This document shows, piece after piece, positions 1 to 8,356 of a stretch of DNA of 46,185 nt (positions are counted from its first letter, which is position 1; every line of letters starts with the position of its first letter). Where the stretch lies: assembly GCA_013001595.1 (NCBI GenBank), contig JABDMH010000002.1:1-46185 (forward strand), given 5' to 3'. Position numbers and translations under genes: made by a program. The notes under the pieces are model-generated. The model worked only from the letters and a program-made list of their open reading frames with translations, was not told where the DNA came from and did no database searches. The stretch comes from Saprospiraceae bacterium. Lineage in GTDB: Bacteria > Bacteroidota > Bacteroidia > Chitinophagales > Saprospiraceae.

Positions 1-19
1 ACAGTCCAGATGTTGGTAC

Positions 20-185
20 TAGTGAGCGCACTCCCAAAAGATTGCCAAATCAAGATTCTTTTGGCGATCTTTCCATTTTTCTCAATCGGCTGATACTCAG
101 GCATCACCCAATCTCGAAAAAGCGTAAATCTCATCCAAAATAGACTCATTTTATGAAAATGGCACTTTCCAGAGTGCGCTCACTA
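20..185. repeat. MITE-like element, TA-flanked, family 1
   Basis: The 12-base end GTGAGCGCACTC (22-33) is repeated as its exact reverse complement at 172-183, and both ends are bordered by TA (20-21 and 184-185). The inverted match continues imperfectly inward for about a dozen more bases (a shared AAAG...TGCCA). The body, 22-183, is 162 bases long and has no convincing reading frame. This is the layout of a non-autonomous element mobilised by an IS630/Tc1-type transposase, which duplicates TA. The right-hand TA plus the first G of the element forms the TAG stop of the alpha-E gene. The end sequence differs from that of the three elements at 2871, 29202 and 43312. Confidence 0.6.
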
Positions 186-1139
186 GTGAATAGCCTCTTC
201 ATTGAAAAAGAAGGTTTCCGAAATGGCATCATTAATCTGATTTATATTGACTTGCACATCGTCGATAAACTCATGCAGTCCTTCACCTATGACTTCTTCA
301 ATCTTACGATATTCCAGCAACGACCGAAGTCGGCCGATCCTTCGTTCAGCTTCATTGCTGTATCCCGCCCTGTTTCCAGAGATGTCATGAAGTGCCTGTT
401 GTACAGCAATAAGGCAATGCAACACTGATCGTGCAAATTGACGATCTAGCAGTAGAAAAGCTACAATATCATGCGTTTGAATGGTGCCAAAAGTCTTTCG
501 GTACATGTCATATGCGCTGACTGATTTTAACAGAGCACCCCATTGGATGAGGTCTACCGTTGAACCTACGGATTTGGTGTTGGGTAAGAGGTAATGATAT
601 TTTACATCTAAAACTCGTGATGTTTTATCTGCCCGCTCTAAATATTTTCCAGCTATTCTGAAATTCCAACCTTCATTTCTGGAAATGGTTGCATCAAAAA
701 TGCCGTAGAGTAATTGGCAGCCTTTTTTGATTTCGTTGAGCAGTGTCCTTGGCTCGTTTTGCATTAAATCATTGACTAAGTCTTCATTTGTAATATAGTG
801 ATATAGGGCATTTACCTGTTCCCATACTTCTTTGGTGATTTCAGGACGTATCTGACGGGCATTCTCTCTCGCCTGTATAATGCAATTTCGAATAGAGTTG
901 GGATTTTTCTTATGCAATGCTAGGAAATCCACCACATTAGATTTCGAAACGGTATCATATAGTTTGTCATATAGGGGCCAACCTCCTGTCGTGATGACTA
1001 GAGGTTTCCATTGTTCGGGAAATCCCGGAGCAAGCTCTAGGGATAGATTGAAATTTACGTCGATAAAACGAGCATAATTTTCAGCCCTTTCCAGATATCT
1101 GCTCATCCAATAGATGGAATTAGCGGTTCTACTTAGCAT
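183..1139 (-). CDS. Alpha-E domain protein (DUF403)
   Basis: The 318-residue protein opens with MLSRTANSIYWMSRYLERAE, the typical start of the alpha-helical alpha-E family, and has the usual family length of just over 300 residues. The family is all-helical and has no proven biochemical activity. It is almost always encoded beside a circularly permuted ATP-grasp protein and often a transglutaminase-like protein, a set thought to make or modify a peptide. Here the ATP-grasp gene lies 35 bases upstream on the same strand, so the two are probably co-transcribed. No transglutaminase gene is visible in the 182 bases that remain downstream. The stop codon is formed at the edge of a small inverted-repeat element. 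Confidence 0.9.
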   Translation of the reverse strand: MLSRTANSIYWMSRYLERAENYARFIDVNFNLSLELAPGFPEQWKPLVITTGGWPLYDKLYDTVSKSNVVDFLALHKKNPNSIRNCIIQARENARQIRPEITKEVWEQVNALYHYITNEDLVNDLMQNEPRTLLNEIKKGCQLLYGIFDATISRNEGWNFRIAGKYLERADKTSRVLDVKYHYLLPNTKSVGSTVDLIQWGALLKSVSAYDMYRKTFGTIQTHDIVAFLLLDRQFARSVLHCLIAVQQALHDISGNRAGYSNEAERRIGRLRSLLEYRKIEEVIGEGLHEFIDDVQVNINQINDAISETFFFNEEAIH

Positions 1140-1174
1140 ACCTTTTTTTATTCAGAATCAAAATGTAAAATAAA

Positions 1175-2614
1175 CTAATAAAGAACCCATGTGTCTTTAC
1201 TTCCTCCACCCTGAGAAGAATTGACAACCAAGGAGCCCTTCTTTAGGGCTACGCGTGTTAAAGCTCCGGGAATGATCTTTATTTCTTCGCCATAGAGAAT
1301 ATATGGGCGCAGGTCAACATGTCTTCCTTCTGGTACGCCATCCACCATAGTAGGTACTCGCGAAAGTGAAATCGTCGGTTGTGCGATATAGCCATTGGGA
1401 TTTTCCTTGATTTTCTTAACAAATTCATCCTGTTCTTCTTTGGTAGATTTTGGTCCAATCAACATTCCATAGCCGCCAGATCCATCGGTTTTCTTGACCA
1501 CTAAATCAGCTATATTATCAATAACAAATTTACGTTGGTCATCTACTGAACATAAATAGGTATCGACATTCTTTAGGATGATCTCTTCATCGAGATAGTA
1601 TTTAATAATATCAGGAACATAGGCATAGACGGCTTTATCATCTGCAACACCATTACCTGGAGCATTTGCCAGAGCCACATTGCCTTTTCGATAAACATCA
1701 AAAATACCCGGCACACCCAGCATTGAGTCTTTACGGAAGTGTAAGGGGTCAAGAAAATCGTCATCAATCCGACGATATATGACATCAACTTGTTCCAATC
1801 CTTTGGTCGTTCGCATGAAAACATGGTCACCTTTAACCACCAGATCTCTTCCTTCTACCAGCTCTACCGCCATTTGCTGAGCCAAATATGAATGCTCGAA
1901 GTAGGCAGAATTATAGGTGCCAGGTGTCAAAACGGCAATGGTAGGATTAGGATTATCTGAGAGATGGGCCAGTGTTTTTCTTAGATGCATCGCATAATCC
2001 GTGACTGGTCGAACTTTTAACTTTTCGAAGATATCAGGAAAAGTACGCTTCAAAATCTCTCGATTTTCCAACATATAAGACACTCCACTTGGACAACGCA
2101 AATTATCCTCCAGCACCCTAAATTCACCGTGCTCATCTCGGATTAAATCCGTACCCACGATATGACACCAGATGTCTTTTGGCACATCCAGGTTTTGACA
2201 TTTTTCCAGGTAGGAGGGACAGTTCAAGACTAAGTCTTTGGGAATTATTTCATCTTTTAGGATCTTTTGTTGTCCATAAATGTCATTGAGAAAGAGATTT
2301 AGGGCGTAGATTCTTTGTCGGAGTCCCTCCTCTATATGTGCCCAGTCTTCCTGAGGAATAATGCGAGGAATTAGGTCCAGGGGAAGGATGCGTTCGGTAC
2401 CTTGATGATCGCTATATACATTAAATGTCATACCAATTGATCGCTGTGCACGATCACTGGCATACTGAAGTTGTAGCATCCGTTGGGAACTCATTGATTC
2501 CATCTTCTGCATCAGCACGTTAAAGCCCGGTCTTATCTCGCTATTCGAACCAAACATTTCATCAAAAAAGCCATCGTATTCGTAAGCTGAAAAATCTATC
2601 TTTTGCATATTCAA
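1175..2614 (-). CDS. Circularly permuted type 2 ATP-grasp protein
   Basis: The 479-residue protein carries the signature segments of the circularly permuted ATP-grasp family (older names DUF404/DUF407): a CPSGVSYMLENRE segment in the first half, TPGTYNSAYFEHSYLA in the middle, and the glycine-rich VVKKTDGSGGYGMLIGP nucleotide-binding loop in the second half. The length is normal for the family. By family analogy it would ligate an amino acid or peptide using ATP; the substrate is unknown. It is the first gene of a probable two-gene unit with the alpha-E gene. The start MNMQKIDF is taken as annotated; the second Met, two codons later, is equally possible. The 256 bases upstream of it, up to the repeat at 2871, show no gene. 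Confidence 0.9.
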   Translation of the reverse strand: MNMQKIDFSAYEYDGFFDEMFGSNSEIRPGFNVLMQKMESMSSQRMLQLQYASDRAQRSIGMTFNVYSDHQGTERILPLDLIPRIIPQEDWAHIEEGLRQRIYALNLFLNDIYGQQKILKDEIIPKDLVLNCPSYLEKCQNLDVPKDIWCHIVGTDLIRDEHGEFRVLEDNLRCPSGVSYMLENREILKRTFPDIFEKLKVRPVTDYAMHLRKTLAHLSDNPNPTIAVLTPGTYNSAYFEHSYLAQQMAVELVEGRDLVVKGDHVFMRTTKGLEQVDVIYRRIDDDFLDPLHFRKDSMLGVPGIFDVYRKGNVALANAPGNGVADDKAVYAYVPDIIKYYLDEEIILKNVDTYLCSVDDQRKFVIDNIADLVVKKTDGSGGYGMLIGPKSTKEEQDEFVKKIKENPNGYIAQPTISLSRVPTMVDGVPEGRHVDLRPYILYGEEIKIIPGALTRVALKKGSLVVNSSQGGGSKDTWVLY

Positions 2615-2870
2615 TGAGAGTTACTGAGTCTTCTTGGGGCAGAAAGAATATAGCAAAATTCTCCAATTATGCCGAGATGGCAAATGAGGGATGACTTTGA
2701 TTTGTTTGCACGGGGTCGATTTGAAAATCAAAGAACTATTGACAATGGGAGGACGGTTCATCTTCGCTAAACTGCTGATTAATAGAAATTTGGCACTTCT
2801 TGCAGCTTTGTTTTATGATTTTACAACTGCTGATTTGATATTTGAACCTCACAATTTCCATAAAAAACAT

Positions 2871-3089
2871 TAGTACCCTGTCTACCGGAATGTTGTCGTT
2901 AATTCTGGCCCCACTTCGACAAGCTCCGTACAGGCCTTTTTACGAAGTACTTCGTTGCATCCCGATTACTATCGGGACGCCAGGACTCCGGCCATTCAAA
3001 CGTTTTGACACCCATACCGAGGCGTGGTGGGCTTTGCCAATCACAAAATTGAACGCAGAAATATTCAGCATAATCAAGTAGACAGACTA
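2871..3089. repeat. MITE-like element, TA-flanked, family 2, copy A
   Basis: The left end reads TA + GTACCCTGTCTACCGG and the right end is an imperfect inverted copy, GTAGACAGAC + TA. The body is 215 bases (2873-3087). The left arm closely matches the reverse complement of the right arm of copy C at 43312-43476, including a shared CGTTAATTCTGG segment. It is longer than copies B and C (161 bases each), apparently because of internal palindromes: ACGAAGTACTTCGT at 2942-2955 and the hairpin TCCCGAT/ATCGGGA at 2960-2977. No protein is encoded. The right TA and the next base form the TAG stop of the DUF488 gene. Confidence 0.7.
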
Positions 3090-3458
3090 GGGGTGGTTAA
3101 GCCTATCCATGCTCTTGCTTAAATATAGTGCAAGTGCCTTGGCTTGATTGTGTTCGCGGTCCTTAGCACTGAAGAGCAGCAGAATTTTTCGTTCTTCGGC
3201 AAGCTGAATTATTTGATTGACTAACTGTGATTTTTTATCTAATTCTTTGTGATATTTTCGGCAGAAATCTACAAATTTTTTAGGATCATGATTAAACCAT
3301 TTTCGCAGTTCATGGCTAGGAGCAATTTCTTTGAACCAAAAGTCTAGTTTCGCAACCTTTTTTGAGACGCCTCTGGGCCAAATCCTGTCGACCAATATTC
3401 GATATGGCTTAATGACGTCCTCCGTCCGATCGTAAATTCTGCGTATCTCTATCAGCAT
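3087..3458 (-). CDS. DUF488 family protein
   Basis: A 123-residue protein with the family landmarks: an N-terminal IRRIYDR segment, LVDRIWPRGVSK, a basic/aromatic middle (EIAPSHELRKWFNHDP) and LLLFSAKDREHNQA near the C-terminus. The family (formerly DUF488, YeaO-like) is small, cytosolic and of unknown activity; Cys/Arg-like features have led to suggestions of a phosphatase- or nucleotide-related role, but none is established. It starts 13 bases after the di-haem peroxidase gene ends and so is the last gene of the MbnP/peroxidase operon, which is an unexpected partner. Its TAG stop lies on the edge of an inverted-repeat element. Confidence 0.85.
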   Translation of the reverse strand: MLIEIRRIYDRTEDVIKPYRILVDRIWPRGVSKKVAKLDFWFKEIAPSHELRKWFNHDPKKFVDFCRKYHKELDKKSQLVNQIIQLAEERKILLLFSAKDREHNQAKALALYLSKSMDRLNHP

Positions 3459-3471
3459 TTGTTTGGCGATG

Positions 3472-4467
3472 TCATGGAACTTCAGCGGCGTAGATATTAT
3501 CAGTCAAAGCGTGTAAAAAGGCTAAAAGATCATCACGTTGTTGAGTAGAAAGAGCAAATGGTTTTATCTTTTTACTCTGACCCCTCCTTGGTTCTTGTCC
3601 GACCTGTTCGTAATGATCAATTACTTGCTCTAATGTCCCTAGACTGCCGTCGTGCATGTAAGGGGCCGTAATAGTAACGTTTCTTAACGATGGCACACGA
3701 AATTTTCCGTGATCAAGAGAATCTAAGGTAATAAGCGCCCTTCCGAGGTCCTTATAATTTTCATGGAGGCCATTATTTTCAAAGGCGTTTTCGGTAAAAT
3801 TGAAACCACCATGACAGGCACGGCAGTTGAGTTCATTACTTTCAAAAAGTGCCAGGCCGCGCTTAGCTGAAGGCGGTAGTGCACTAGAGTCGCCAGCTAG
3901 ATAATTATCATAAGGAGTATCAGTACTCAAAAGTGTTCGGACAAAACTGGCTAGAGCGTGAGAGATCGTCTTTGGACTGATGTTTTCTCCATAGGCCTCT
4001 TGAGATAATTTTTGATACGCTGAATTTTGGGACAAGCGATCACTTAAAGACAAGATTGAAATGCCCATCTCATTTTCATCTTCGATCGGAACAAGAGCCT
4101 GAAGATCGAGTCTTTTTACACCACCATCTTTATTTACCAAATCAAGGTATCCAGCATTGAGAAGAGAAGGTGTGTTTCGTTTTCCAAGTCGTCCGTAGAT
4201 GCCTGGCGATACCACGTGCCCGTCTGTGAATGCTAATTCAGGTAGATGGCAAGTAGTGCAAGCTATACTGCTGTCAAGTGATAGATTTTTATCGAAGAAG
4301 AGTGCTTTCCCCAAAGCAACCTTTTCTGGTGTGGGCTCATTTTTTGCGGGAAATACCATCGGTGGAAAATGAGCTGGTAATTGCAATTCTAGATCAGCAT
4401 GACCACATGCAATCAGAAGAATGGGCCAGGACACAAGACAAATAAATGTTTTGAAGCCATACATCAA
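3472..4467 (-). CDS. Di-haem cytochrome c peroxidase / MauG / MbnH-like lipoprotein
   Basis: The 331-residue protein has two haem c motifs, CTTCH (70-74) and CRACH (215-219), plus a late PYMHDGS segment that in this superfamily carries the distal ligand of the second haem. It begins with a lipoprotein-type signal ending in IACGHA, so it should sit in the periplasm, membrane-anchored. It follows an MbnP-like gene by 7 bases, the arrangement of the MbnH/MbnP pair in which a di-haem enzyme converts a Trp of MbnP to kynurenine so that MbnP can bind copper. Odd point: where relatives, including the second copy at 6066, have a FWDGR segment with the inter-haem Trp, this protein reads VNKDGGVKR, so the Trp appears to be lost (Lys113). 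It may be an altered-function paralogue. Family assignment is firm; the substrate is inferred from the neighbours. Confidence 0.88.
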   Translation of the reverse strand: MMYGFKTFICLVSWPILLIACGHADLELQLPAHFPPMVFPAKNEPTPEKVALGKALFFDKNLSLDSSIACTTCHLPELAFTDGHVVSPGIYGRLGKRNTPSLLNAGYLDLVNKDGGVKRLDLQALVPIEDENEMGISILSLSDRLSQNSAYQKLSQEAYGENISPKTISHALASFVRTLLSTDTPYDNYLAGDSSALPPSAKRGLALFESNELNCRACHGGFNFTENAFENNGLHENYKDLGRALITLDSLDHGKFRVPSLRNVTITAPYMHDGSLGTLEQVIDHYEQVGQEPRRGQSKKIKPFALSTQQRDDLLAFLHALTDNIYAAEVP

Positions 4468-4474
4468 TTGGCGC

Positions 4475-5209
4475 TTATCTAACAGTCATGGCTCTAGAAA
4501 GATTATCAAAAAGACGCTGAGCCAAAGGGAGGTTATCTACAGTGTGAGTCTCTAGCTCGGTACTCATGTCCACTCCTTCGAAAAGTACTCCGAGATCTAG
4601 TACAAACGACACCACATTAGCTCCTTCTACAATCTGGATATTGGTGTTGAAATCAAAGTTCTTTAAGAATGGATCCGTGCCCAAGTGGTATGCCACACCA
4701 GTGTCAACTGTCCCATTGCCATCAGTATCCACATTCCCATCTATTCTTAAAAATCTATATCCGGTATTCCAATTCCAGTGCATGGCGGGATTTTGCAAAC
4801 TAAGCGGATCAATGGATGGTCTATCTAGAAAGTCGACTTCAGTTTGATTGTTAGCAACAGAATCTACACCTATAAAAAACTTAACCTTGGTTATATTGCT
4901 AACATCGACCCCGCCATTTAGCGTGACAATTCCATTTGGACCAGCCAATAGATATTCGTTTTGCAAATTAATTTCTAAGCCATTTGCCTGCTGAATATAT
5001 AGTCCACTCAAATAATAATTAAGTACGTCAAACGAGACAGCTGTGCCATCGATGTCGTATTGGGTGTTAATTTCAAAGTCTTCACCATTGACCTGAAACA
5101 CAAAGGCGAAGCTAAGCGAATTTCCCGCAGGTTCAATATCGTCAAATTTGTTGCAACTGATGGTGACAACTGATATTATCAACCACAAAAATAGGCTATG
5201 AAATTTCAT
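4475..5209 (-). CDS. MbnP-like copper-binding lipoprotein (A)
   Basis: A 244-residue secreted lipoprotein (signal ending VVTISCNK). It has the features I associate with bacterial MbnP relatives: NYYLSGLYIQ near residue 65, HWNWNTGY at 144-151, a calcium-like DTDGNGTVDT stretch at 161-170, YHLGTDP at 174-180 and a conserved Leu/Arg-rich end (NLPLAQRLFDNL). MbnP proteins bind copper after a Trp is oxidised to kynurenine by the di-haem partner MbnH; here the partner-type gene follows 7 bases downstream. Which of the two tryptophans in HWNWN, if either, is modified cannot be read from the sequence. It is a clear paralogue of the protein at 7237 and more distantly of that at 5216. Confidence 0.85.
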   Translation of the reverse strand: MKFHSLFLWLIISVVTISCNKFDDIEPAGNSLSFAFVFQVNGEDFEINTQYDIDGTAVSFDVLNYYLSGLYIQQANGLEINLQNEYLLAGPNGIVTLNGGVDVSNITKVKFFIGVDSVANNQTEVDFLDRPSIDPLSLQNPAMHWNWNTGYRFLRIDGNVDTDGNGTVDTGVAYHLGTDPFLKNFDFNTNIQIVEGANVVSFVLDLGVLFEGVDMSTELETHTVDNLPLAQRLFDNLSRAMTVR

Positions 5210-5215
5210 ACAATA

Positions 5216-5956
5216 TTAATTATTCAAAGAGATGCTTTGTGCCAGATTATCTGCCAATTCCTCTGCGGCAGGCAGTTGACTTAAACTGTGTAATTGTGGG
5301 TTTACAGCTATGTCATAGATTTTACCGGTTTCGGCATTTTCAAAGAGAGCGTGTACATCAATAATTATTTCGATTTCCTCCTCAGGGTTTGAGATAGATT
5401 TAGCCATTGATCTCTTGACCGCATTGGATCCAAGATGCAATGCTACTCCCGTTTCTGGTGTATTATCGTTGTCTAGATCGATCCACCCCTCTACTTTTAC
5501 AAATATATAACTATCCCATGCTACCCAATACTCTCCCGGTTTGGCCATAGGATGACCACTACTATAGTCTGCAGGTACCGACGCGTTTTGAGTTTCAGTG
5601 AGACCAAAGTTGAAAGAAATGGCATCAAAGCCTCCCTCGATTTCCTCAGACATATACCTGAGTCCTTGACGAGCACCTTCTAGAGAAGAGTGGCTTTTCG
5701 TTAGATTAATGAAGTCAACATCCTTAATCAGGTTTATTTCTGACCCCTGCTTGATAGAGAGCTCCGATAGGTAAAAGCTAAAGCGGGTGATCTGCAGTTT
5801 TTTACCATCTGGATAGGTGTAGTCTTCAAACATCACCAGTGGGACATCATCATAAGCCAATTTGAAGTTGATGGTAATTGTCTTTGAGTCCTCGCGGCAC
5901 CCCAAAAAAAGGCCAGGTAAGCAAAACAAAATGCTCAGATACAGAGTTCTGATCAT
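5216..5956 (-). CDS. Divergent MbnP-like lipoprotein (B)
   Basis: A 246-residue lipoprotein (signal ending LFLGCREDS) and the first gene of the four-gene minus-strand operon 5956-3087. It shares the overall MbnP layout: FSFYLSELSI near 59, an aromatic segment EYWVAWDSYIF (142-152), a DLDNDNTPETGVALHLGS segment (160-177) and a similar Leu-rich C-terminus. The HWNWN motif of its two paralogues is replaced by EYWVAW, so the His is missing while tryptophans are kept. It may bind a different ligand, or act as a partner for the HWNWN protein. The gene pair 5216/4475 is separated by 6 bases. It diverges from the peroxidase gene at 6066; the 109 bases between them must hold both promoters. A TTGACA-like box with a CATAAAAT sequence 17 bases further on is present on the minus strand there, a weak promoter candidate. 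Confidence 0.75.
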   Translation of the reverse strand: MIRTLYLSILFCLPGLFLGCREDSKTITINFKLAYDDVPLVMFEDYTYPDGKKLQITRFSFYLSELSIKQGSEINLIKDVDFINLTKSHSSLEGARQGLRYMSEEIEGGFDAISFNFGLTETQNASVPADYSSGHPMAKPGEYWVAWDSYIFVKVEGWIDLDNDNTPETGVALHLGSNAVKRSMAKSISNPEEEIEIIIDVHALFENAETGKIYDIAVNPQLHSLSQLPAAEELADNLAQSISLNN

Positions 5957-6065
5957 AGCTTGAATATTGATAGAAGAACGACTGGTGAAAACACCTTATT
6001 TTATGGATTGGAACGAGAAATTTGTCAACGTCCTTTTATATATAGATAACGTTTAAACAGCTAGA

Positions 6066-7151
6066 ATGATGCGATTTGTGGCGACTTTTGTGCTATTCTT
6101 TTCTTTCATGATGTTTGGCTGTTGGAAGAACAATACCGGTGACCTGGAAGATATCTCCTATGTGCCCAATCCAGTTGATATTGAGGTGCCTGAAGGGTTT
6201 CCCGTTATGCCCATTCCCAGTTCAAACCCCATTACAGCTGAGGGCGTCGAACTGGGCAGAAGATTGTTCTATGATGAGTTGCTTTCAGAGGATTTTAGCA
6301 TGTCCTGCTCAAGTTGCCATCTTCCAGTTGGAAGTTTTACTGATAACGAGGCTGTGAGCAAGGGTATTGATGGGATTGCCGGAAAGCGAAGTTCGATGTC
6401 GTTGCTAAATATCGGCTATGCAGATAATGGATTGTTTTGGGACGGTCGGTCCACTACCTTAGAGGAACAGGCACTAGTACCAGTAGAAGATCCCATCGAA
6501 CTGCATACATCTTGGCCGACAGTGGTAGAACGGGTAAAGCAACACCAGACTTATCCAGAACTGTTTCGAAAGGCGTTTGGTATTAAAGATAGAGATGAGA
6601 TAAGTAAGGAATTGGTTGCCAAGGCATTGGCACAATTTCAGAGAACTTTGGTGAGCAGTGGAAATGCCAAATATGACCGTTGGATTCGCAACGAGGCAGA
6701 ATTCACCGACGAGGAATTTCTTGGGTATGTGCTATTTTTTGACCTGGATCCAAATGTAAAAGATGCTGAATGTGGCCATTGTCATAATGCCCCACTGTTC
6801 AATACCGATGACTACTTTAATAATGGAATCGAACCCATAGAAAACCTTAGTGATTTTCCTGATCGGGGAAGGGCAGAAGTCACAGGTGATGAGTTTGATG
6901 CCGGCAGATTTAGGGCACCTACATTACGCAATATTACGTTGACGGGTCCATATATGCACGATGGGAGATTCCAGACTTTGGAGGAAGTCGTAGATCATTA
7001 TAATTCGGGAGGTCATTTTCAAGCCAATAAGGATCCGTTGATCCGACCGCTGCAATTGCTAAATCATGAAAAGGAGGCCCTAATTTCATTTATTCACACC
7101 CTGACCGATAGCACATTTATTGAAACACCACAGTTTCAAGATCCTAATTGA
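6066..7151 (+). CDS. Di-haem cytochrome c peroxidase / MauG / MbnH-like lipoprotein, second copy
   Basis: A 361-residue lipoprotein (signal ending MMFGCWK) with haem motifs CSSCH (81-85) and CGHCH (236-240), the FWDGRSTTLEEQALVP segment with the inter-haem Trp at about residue 125, and GPYMHDGRF near 294-302. All key family elements are present, so this copy should be a complete di-haem enzyme, unlike the copy at 3472. It is transcribed away from the MbnP operon and towards a third MbnP gene (7237, convergent), with a shared terminator between them. By analogy with MbnH it could oxidise a Trp on one of the three MbnP proteins; a plain peroxidase role cannot be excluded from sequence alone. 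Confidence 0.9.
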   Translation: MMRFVATFVLFFSFMMFGCWKNNTGDLEDISYVPNPVDIEVPEGFPVMPIPSSNPITAEGVELGRRLFYDELLSEDFSMSCSSCHLPVGSFTDNEAVSKGIDGIAGKRSSMSLLNIGYADNGLFWDGRSTTLEEQALVPVEDPIELHTSWPTVVERVKQHQTYPELFRKAFGIKDRDEISKELVAKALAQFQRTLVSSGNAKYDRWIRNEAEFTDEEFLGYVLFFDLDPNVKDAECGHCHNAPLFNTDDYFNNGIEPIENLSDFPDRGRAEVTGDEFDAGRFRAPTLRNITLTGPYMHDGRFQTLEEVVDHYNSGGHFQANKDPLIRPLQLLNHEKEALISFIHTLTDSTFIETPQFQDPN

Positions 7152-7190
7152 TAAAAGAGTGCGGATTTGATATGCAGGTTAGCATTAGAG

Positions 7191-7221
7191 ATAATGGGGC
7201 CCGCCAAACAGTCCCCATTAT
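7191..7221. terminator. Bidirectional terminator between convergent genes
   Basis: A perfect 9-base stem, ATAATGGGG (7191-7199) pairing with CCCCATTAT (7213-7221), lies between the stop codons of the plus-strand peroxidase gene and the minus-strand MbnP gene. It is flanked by T/A-rich bases on both sides and can serve both genes. Confidence 0.7.
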
Positions 7222-7236
7222 TTAATTCCACTCATA

Positions 7237-7977
7237 CTATCTCAAAGTAATGGCCGCATCTAGATTATCTCGAAGACGCATAGCCAGCGGAAGGTTGTTG
7301 CCTGTATGTGTATCTAGTTCATTCTTGAAATCGACCGAGCTAAAAAACTGTTCCAATTGAAAATCAAAAGTGATGGTGTTTTCCCCGGACTTCAGATTAA
7401 GGGTTTTATTAATATTCATATTTGTTAAAAGTGGATCAGAGCCTAAATGATAGGCAATGGGAGTATCCACAACGCCATCATCGTCTGTGTCCACCTCGCC
7501 ATCAAAACGAACAAACTTATATCCTGTATTCCAATTCCAATGCATGGAAGGATCTTTGATGCCAAGTGGGTCATTGGTAGGACGACTCACAAAACTGTCT
7601 TCTGATTGTGTATTGTTTACAGGATCTACCCCAACAAAGAATTCAGCCTTTGTGATGTCACCAATGGGAACATCACCACTTAGTGTAGCGGTATTTCCCA
7701 ATCCCGCCAATAAGTATTGGGTAGAAAGATCAATCGTTGATCCATCACTATGTTGAAGCCTTAGTCCACCGATATAGTAATTAGCTGTTTTAAAGGAAAC
7801 GCTCTGATTGTTGATGATGTAAGTTTCGCCAAAGACGAGGGATTCACCATCGACGGTGAAGTCGAAAGCGAAAGTCACTTGGGCTGGTCCGATTTCATCA
7901 TCCTTTTTACAGGATGCGAAAAGCAAAACCATGGAAAAAATTAAAATCACAAAATATTTAAAATTATTAGTTTTCAT
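7237..7977 (-). CDS. MbnP-like copper-binding lipoprotein (C)
   Basis: A 246-residue lipoprotein (signal ending LLFASCKKD) closely related to the protein at 4475: HWNWNTGYKF at 146-155, DTDDDGVVDT, YHLGSDP and the NLPLAMRLRDNLDAAITLR end match position for position. It is convergent with the di-haem enzyme at 6066. With two HWNWN proteins and two di-haem enzymes at this locus, there may be two enzyme/substrate pairs, one of them (6066 with 7237) convergent. Upstream on the same strand are a short orphan frame and the CHGQC protein, which may belong to the same transcript. The function as a copper-binding protein comes from family knowledge. Confidence 0.85.
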   Translation of the reverse strand: MKTNNFKYFVILIFSMVLLFASCKKDDEIGPAQVTFAFDFTVDGESLVFGETYIINNQSVSFKTANYYIGGLRLQHSDGSTIDLSTQYLLAGLGNTATLSGDVPIGDITKAEFFVGVDPVNNTQSEDSFVSRPTNDPLGIKDPSMHWNWNTGYKFVRFDGEVDTDDDGVVDTPIAYHLGSDPLLTNMNINKTLNLKSGENTITFDFQLEQFFSSVDFKNELDTHTGNNLPLAMRLRDNLDAAITLR

Positions 7978-8022
7978 GGTTAAAATTCTTTAGTTAATAA
8001 TAGCAAAGTAGATACCAATTGT

Positions 8023-8304
8023 TTACGGGACAACTCGAAATTGTACCTGTTGAGATATCTCTCCGATGCCTTCTTGTTCACCCCATATACGCGCTCGGAC
8101 CGTCCAATCTCGATTAGCCTCGACACCATTTTCTTGATGTAAAACGAAAGAGTCTATGAAGTCGTATTCAACTTCTTTGCCTCCAATAGCTGAAACGAGA
8201 GGTTGATCATACACGATTTTCTGAGATGTGGCCTCATAAATTTGAACTGAGATAACTAGAATAAATCTCCCCACCAAAATATAGGACTGAAAAAAAGTGA
8301 TTGA
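8023..8304 (-). pseudogene. Short orphan frame, possibly a truncated or frameshifted gene
   Basis: An open frame of about 84-94 codons between the CHGQC gene and the MbnP gene on the same strand. It has no ATG: the first possible start is a TTG at 8275-8277, and the frame is open upstream only to a stop at 8305-8307. The C-terminal part (KEVEYDFIDSF, DWTVRARIWGEQEG, QVQFRVVP) reads like the edge of a beta-sandwich domain. The upstream stretch contains an A/T homopolymer (seven bases, 8290-8296), a likely frameshift site: another frame is open above it, without giving a convincing start. I do not recognise the product. It is either a decayed remnant or a small gene with a non-ATG start. Confidence 0.35.
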
Positions 8305-8356
8305 TCAATGGCTATAATGAACGGACTATTGCAGATGCCATAGTGTTGACCAGATA

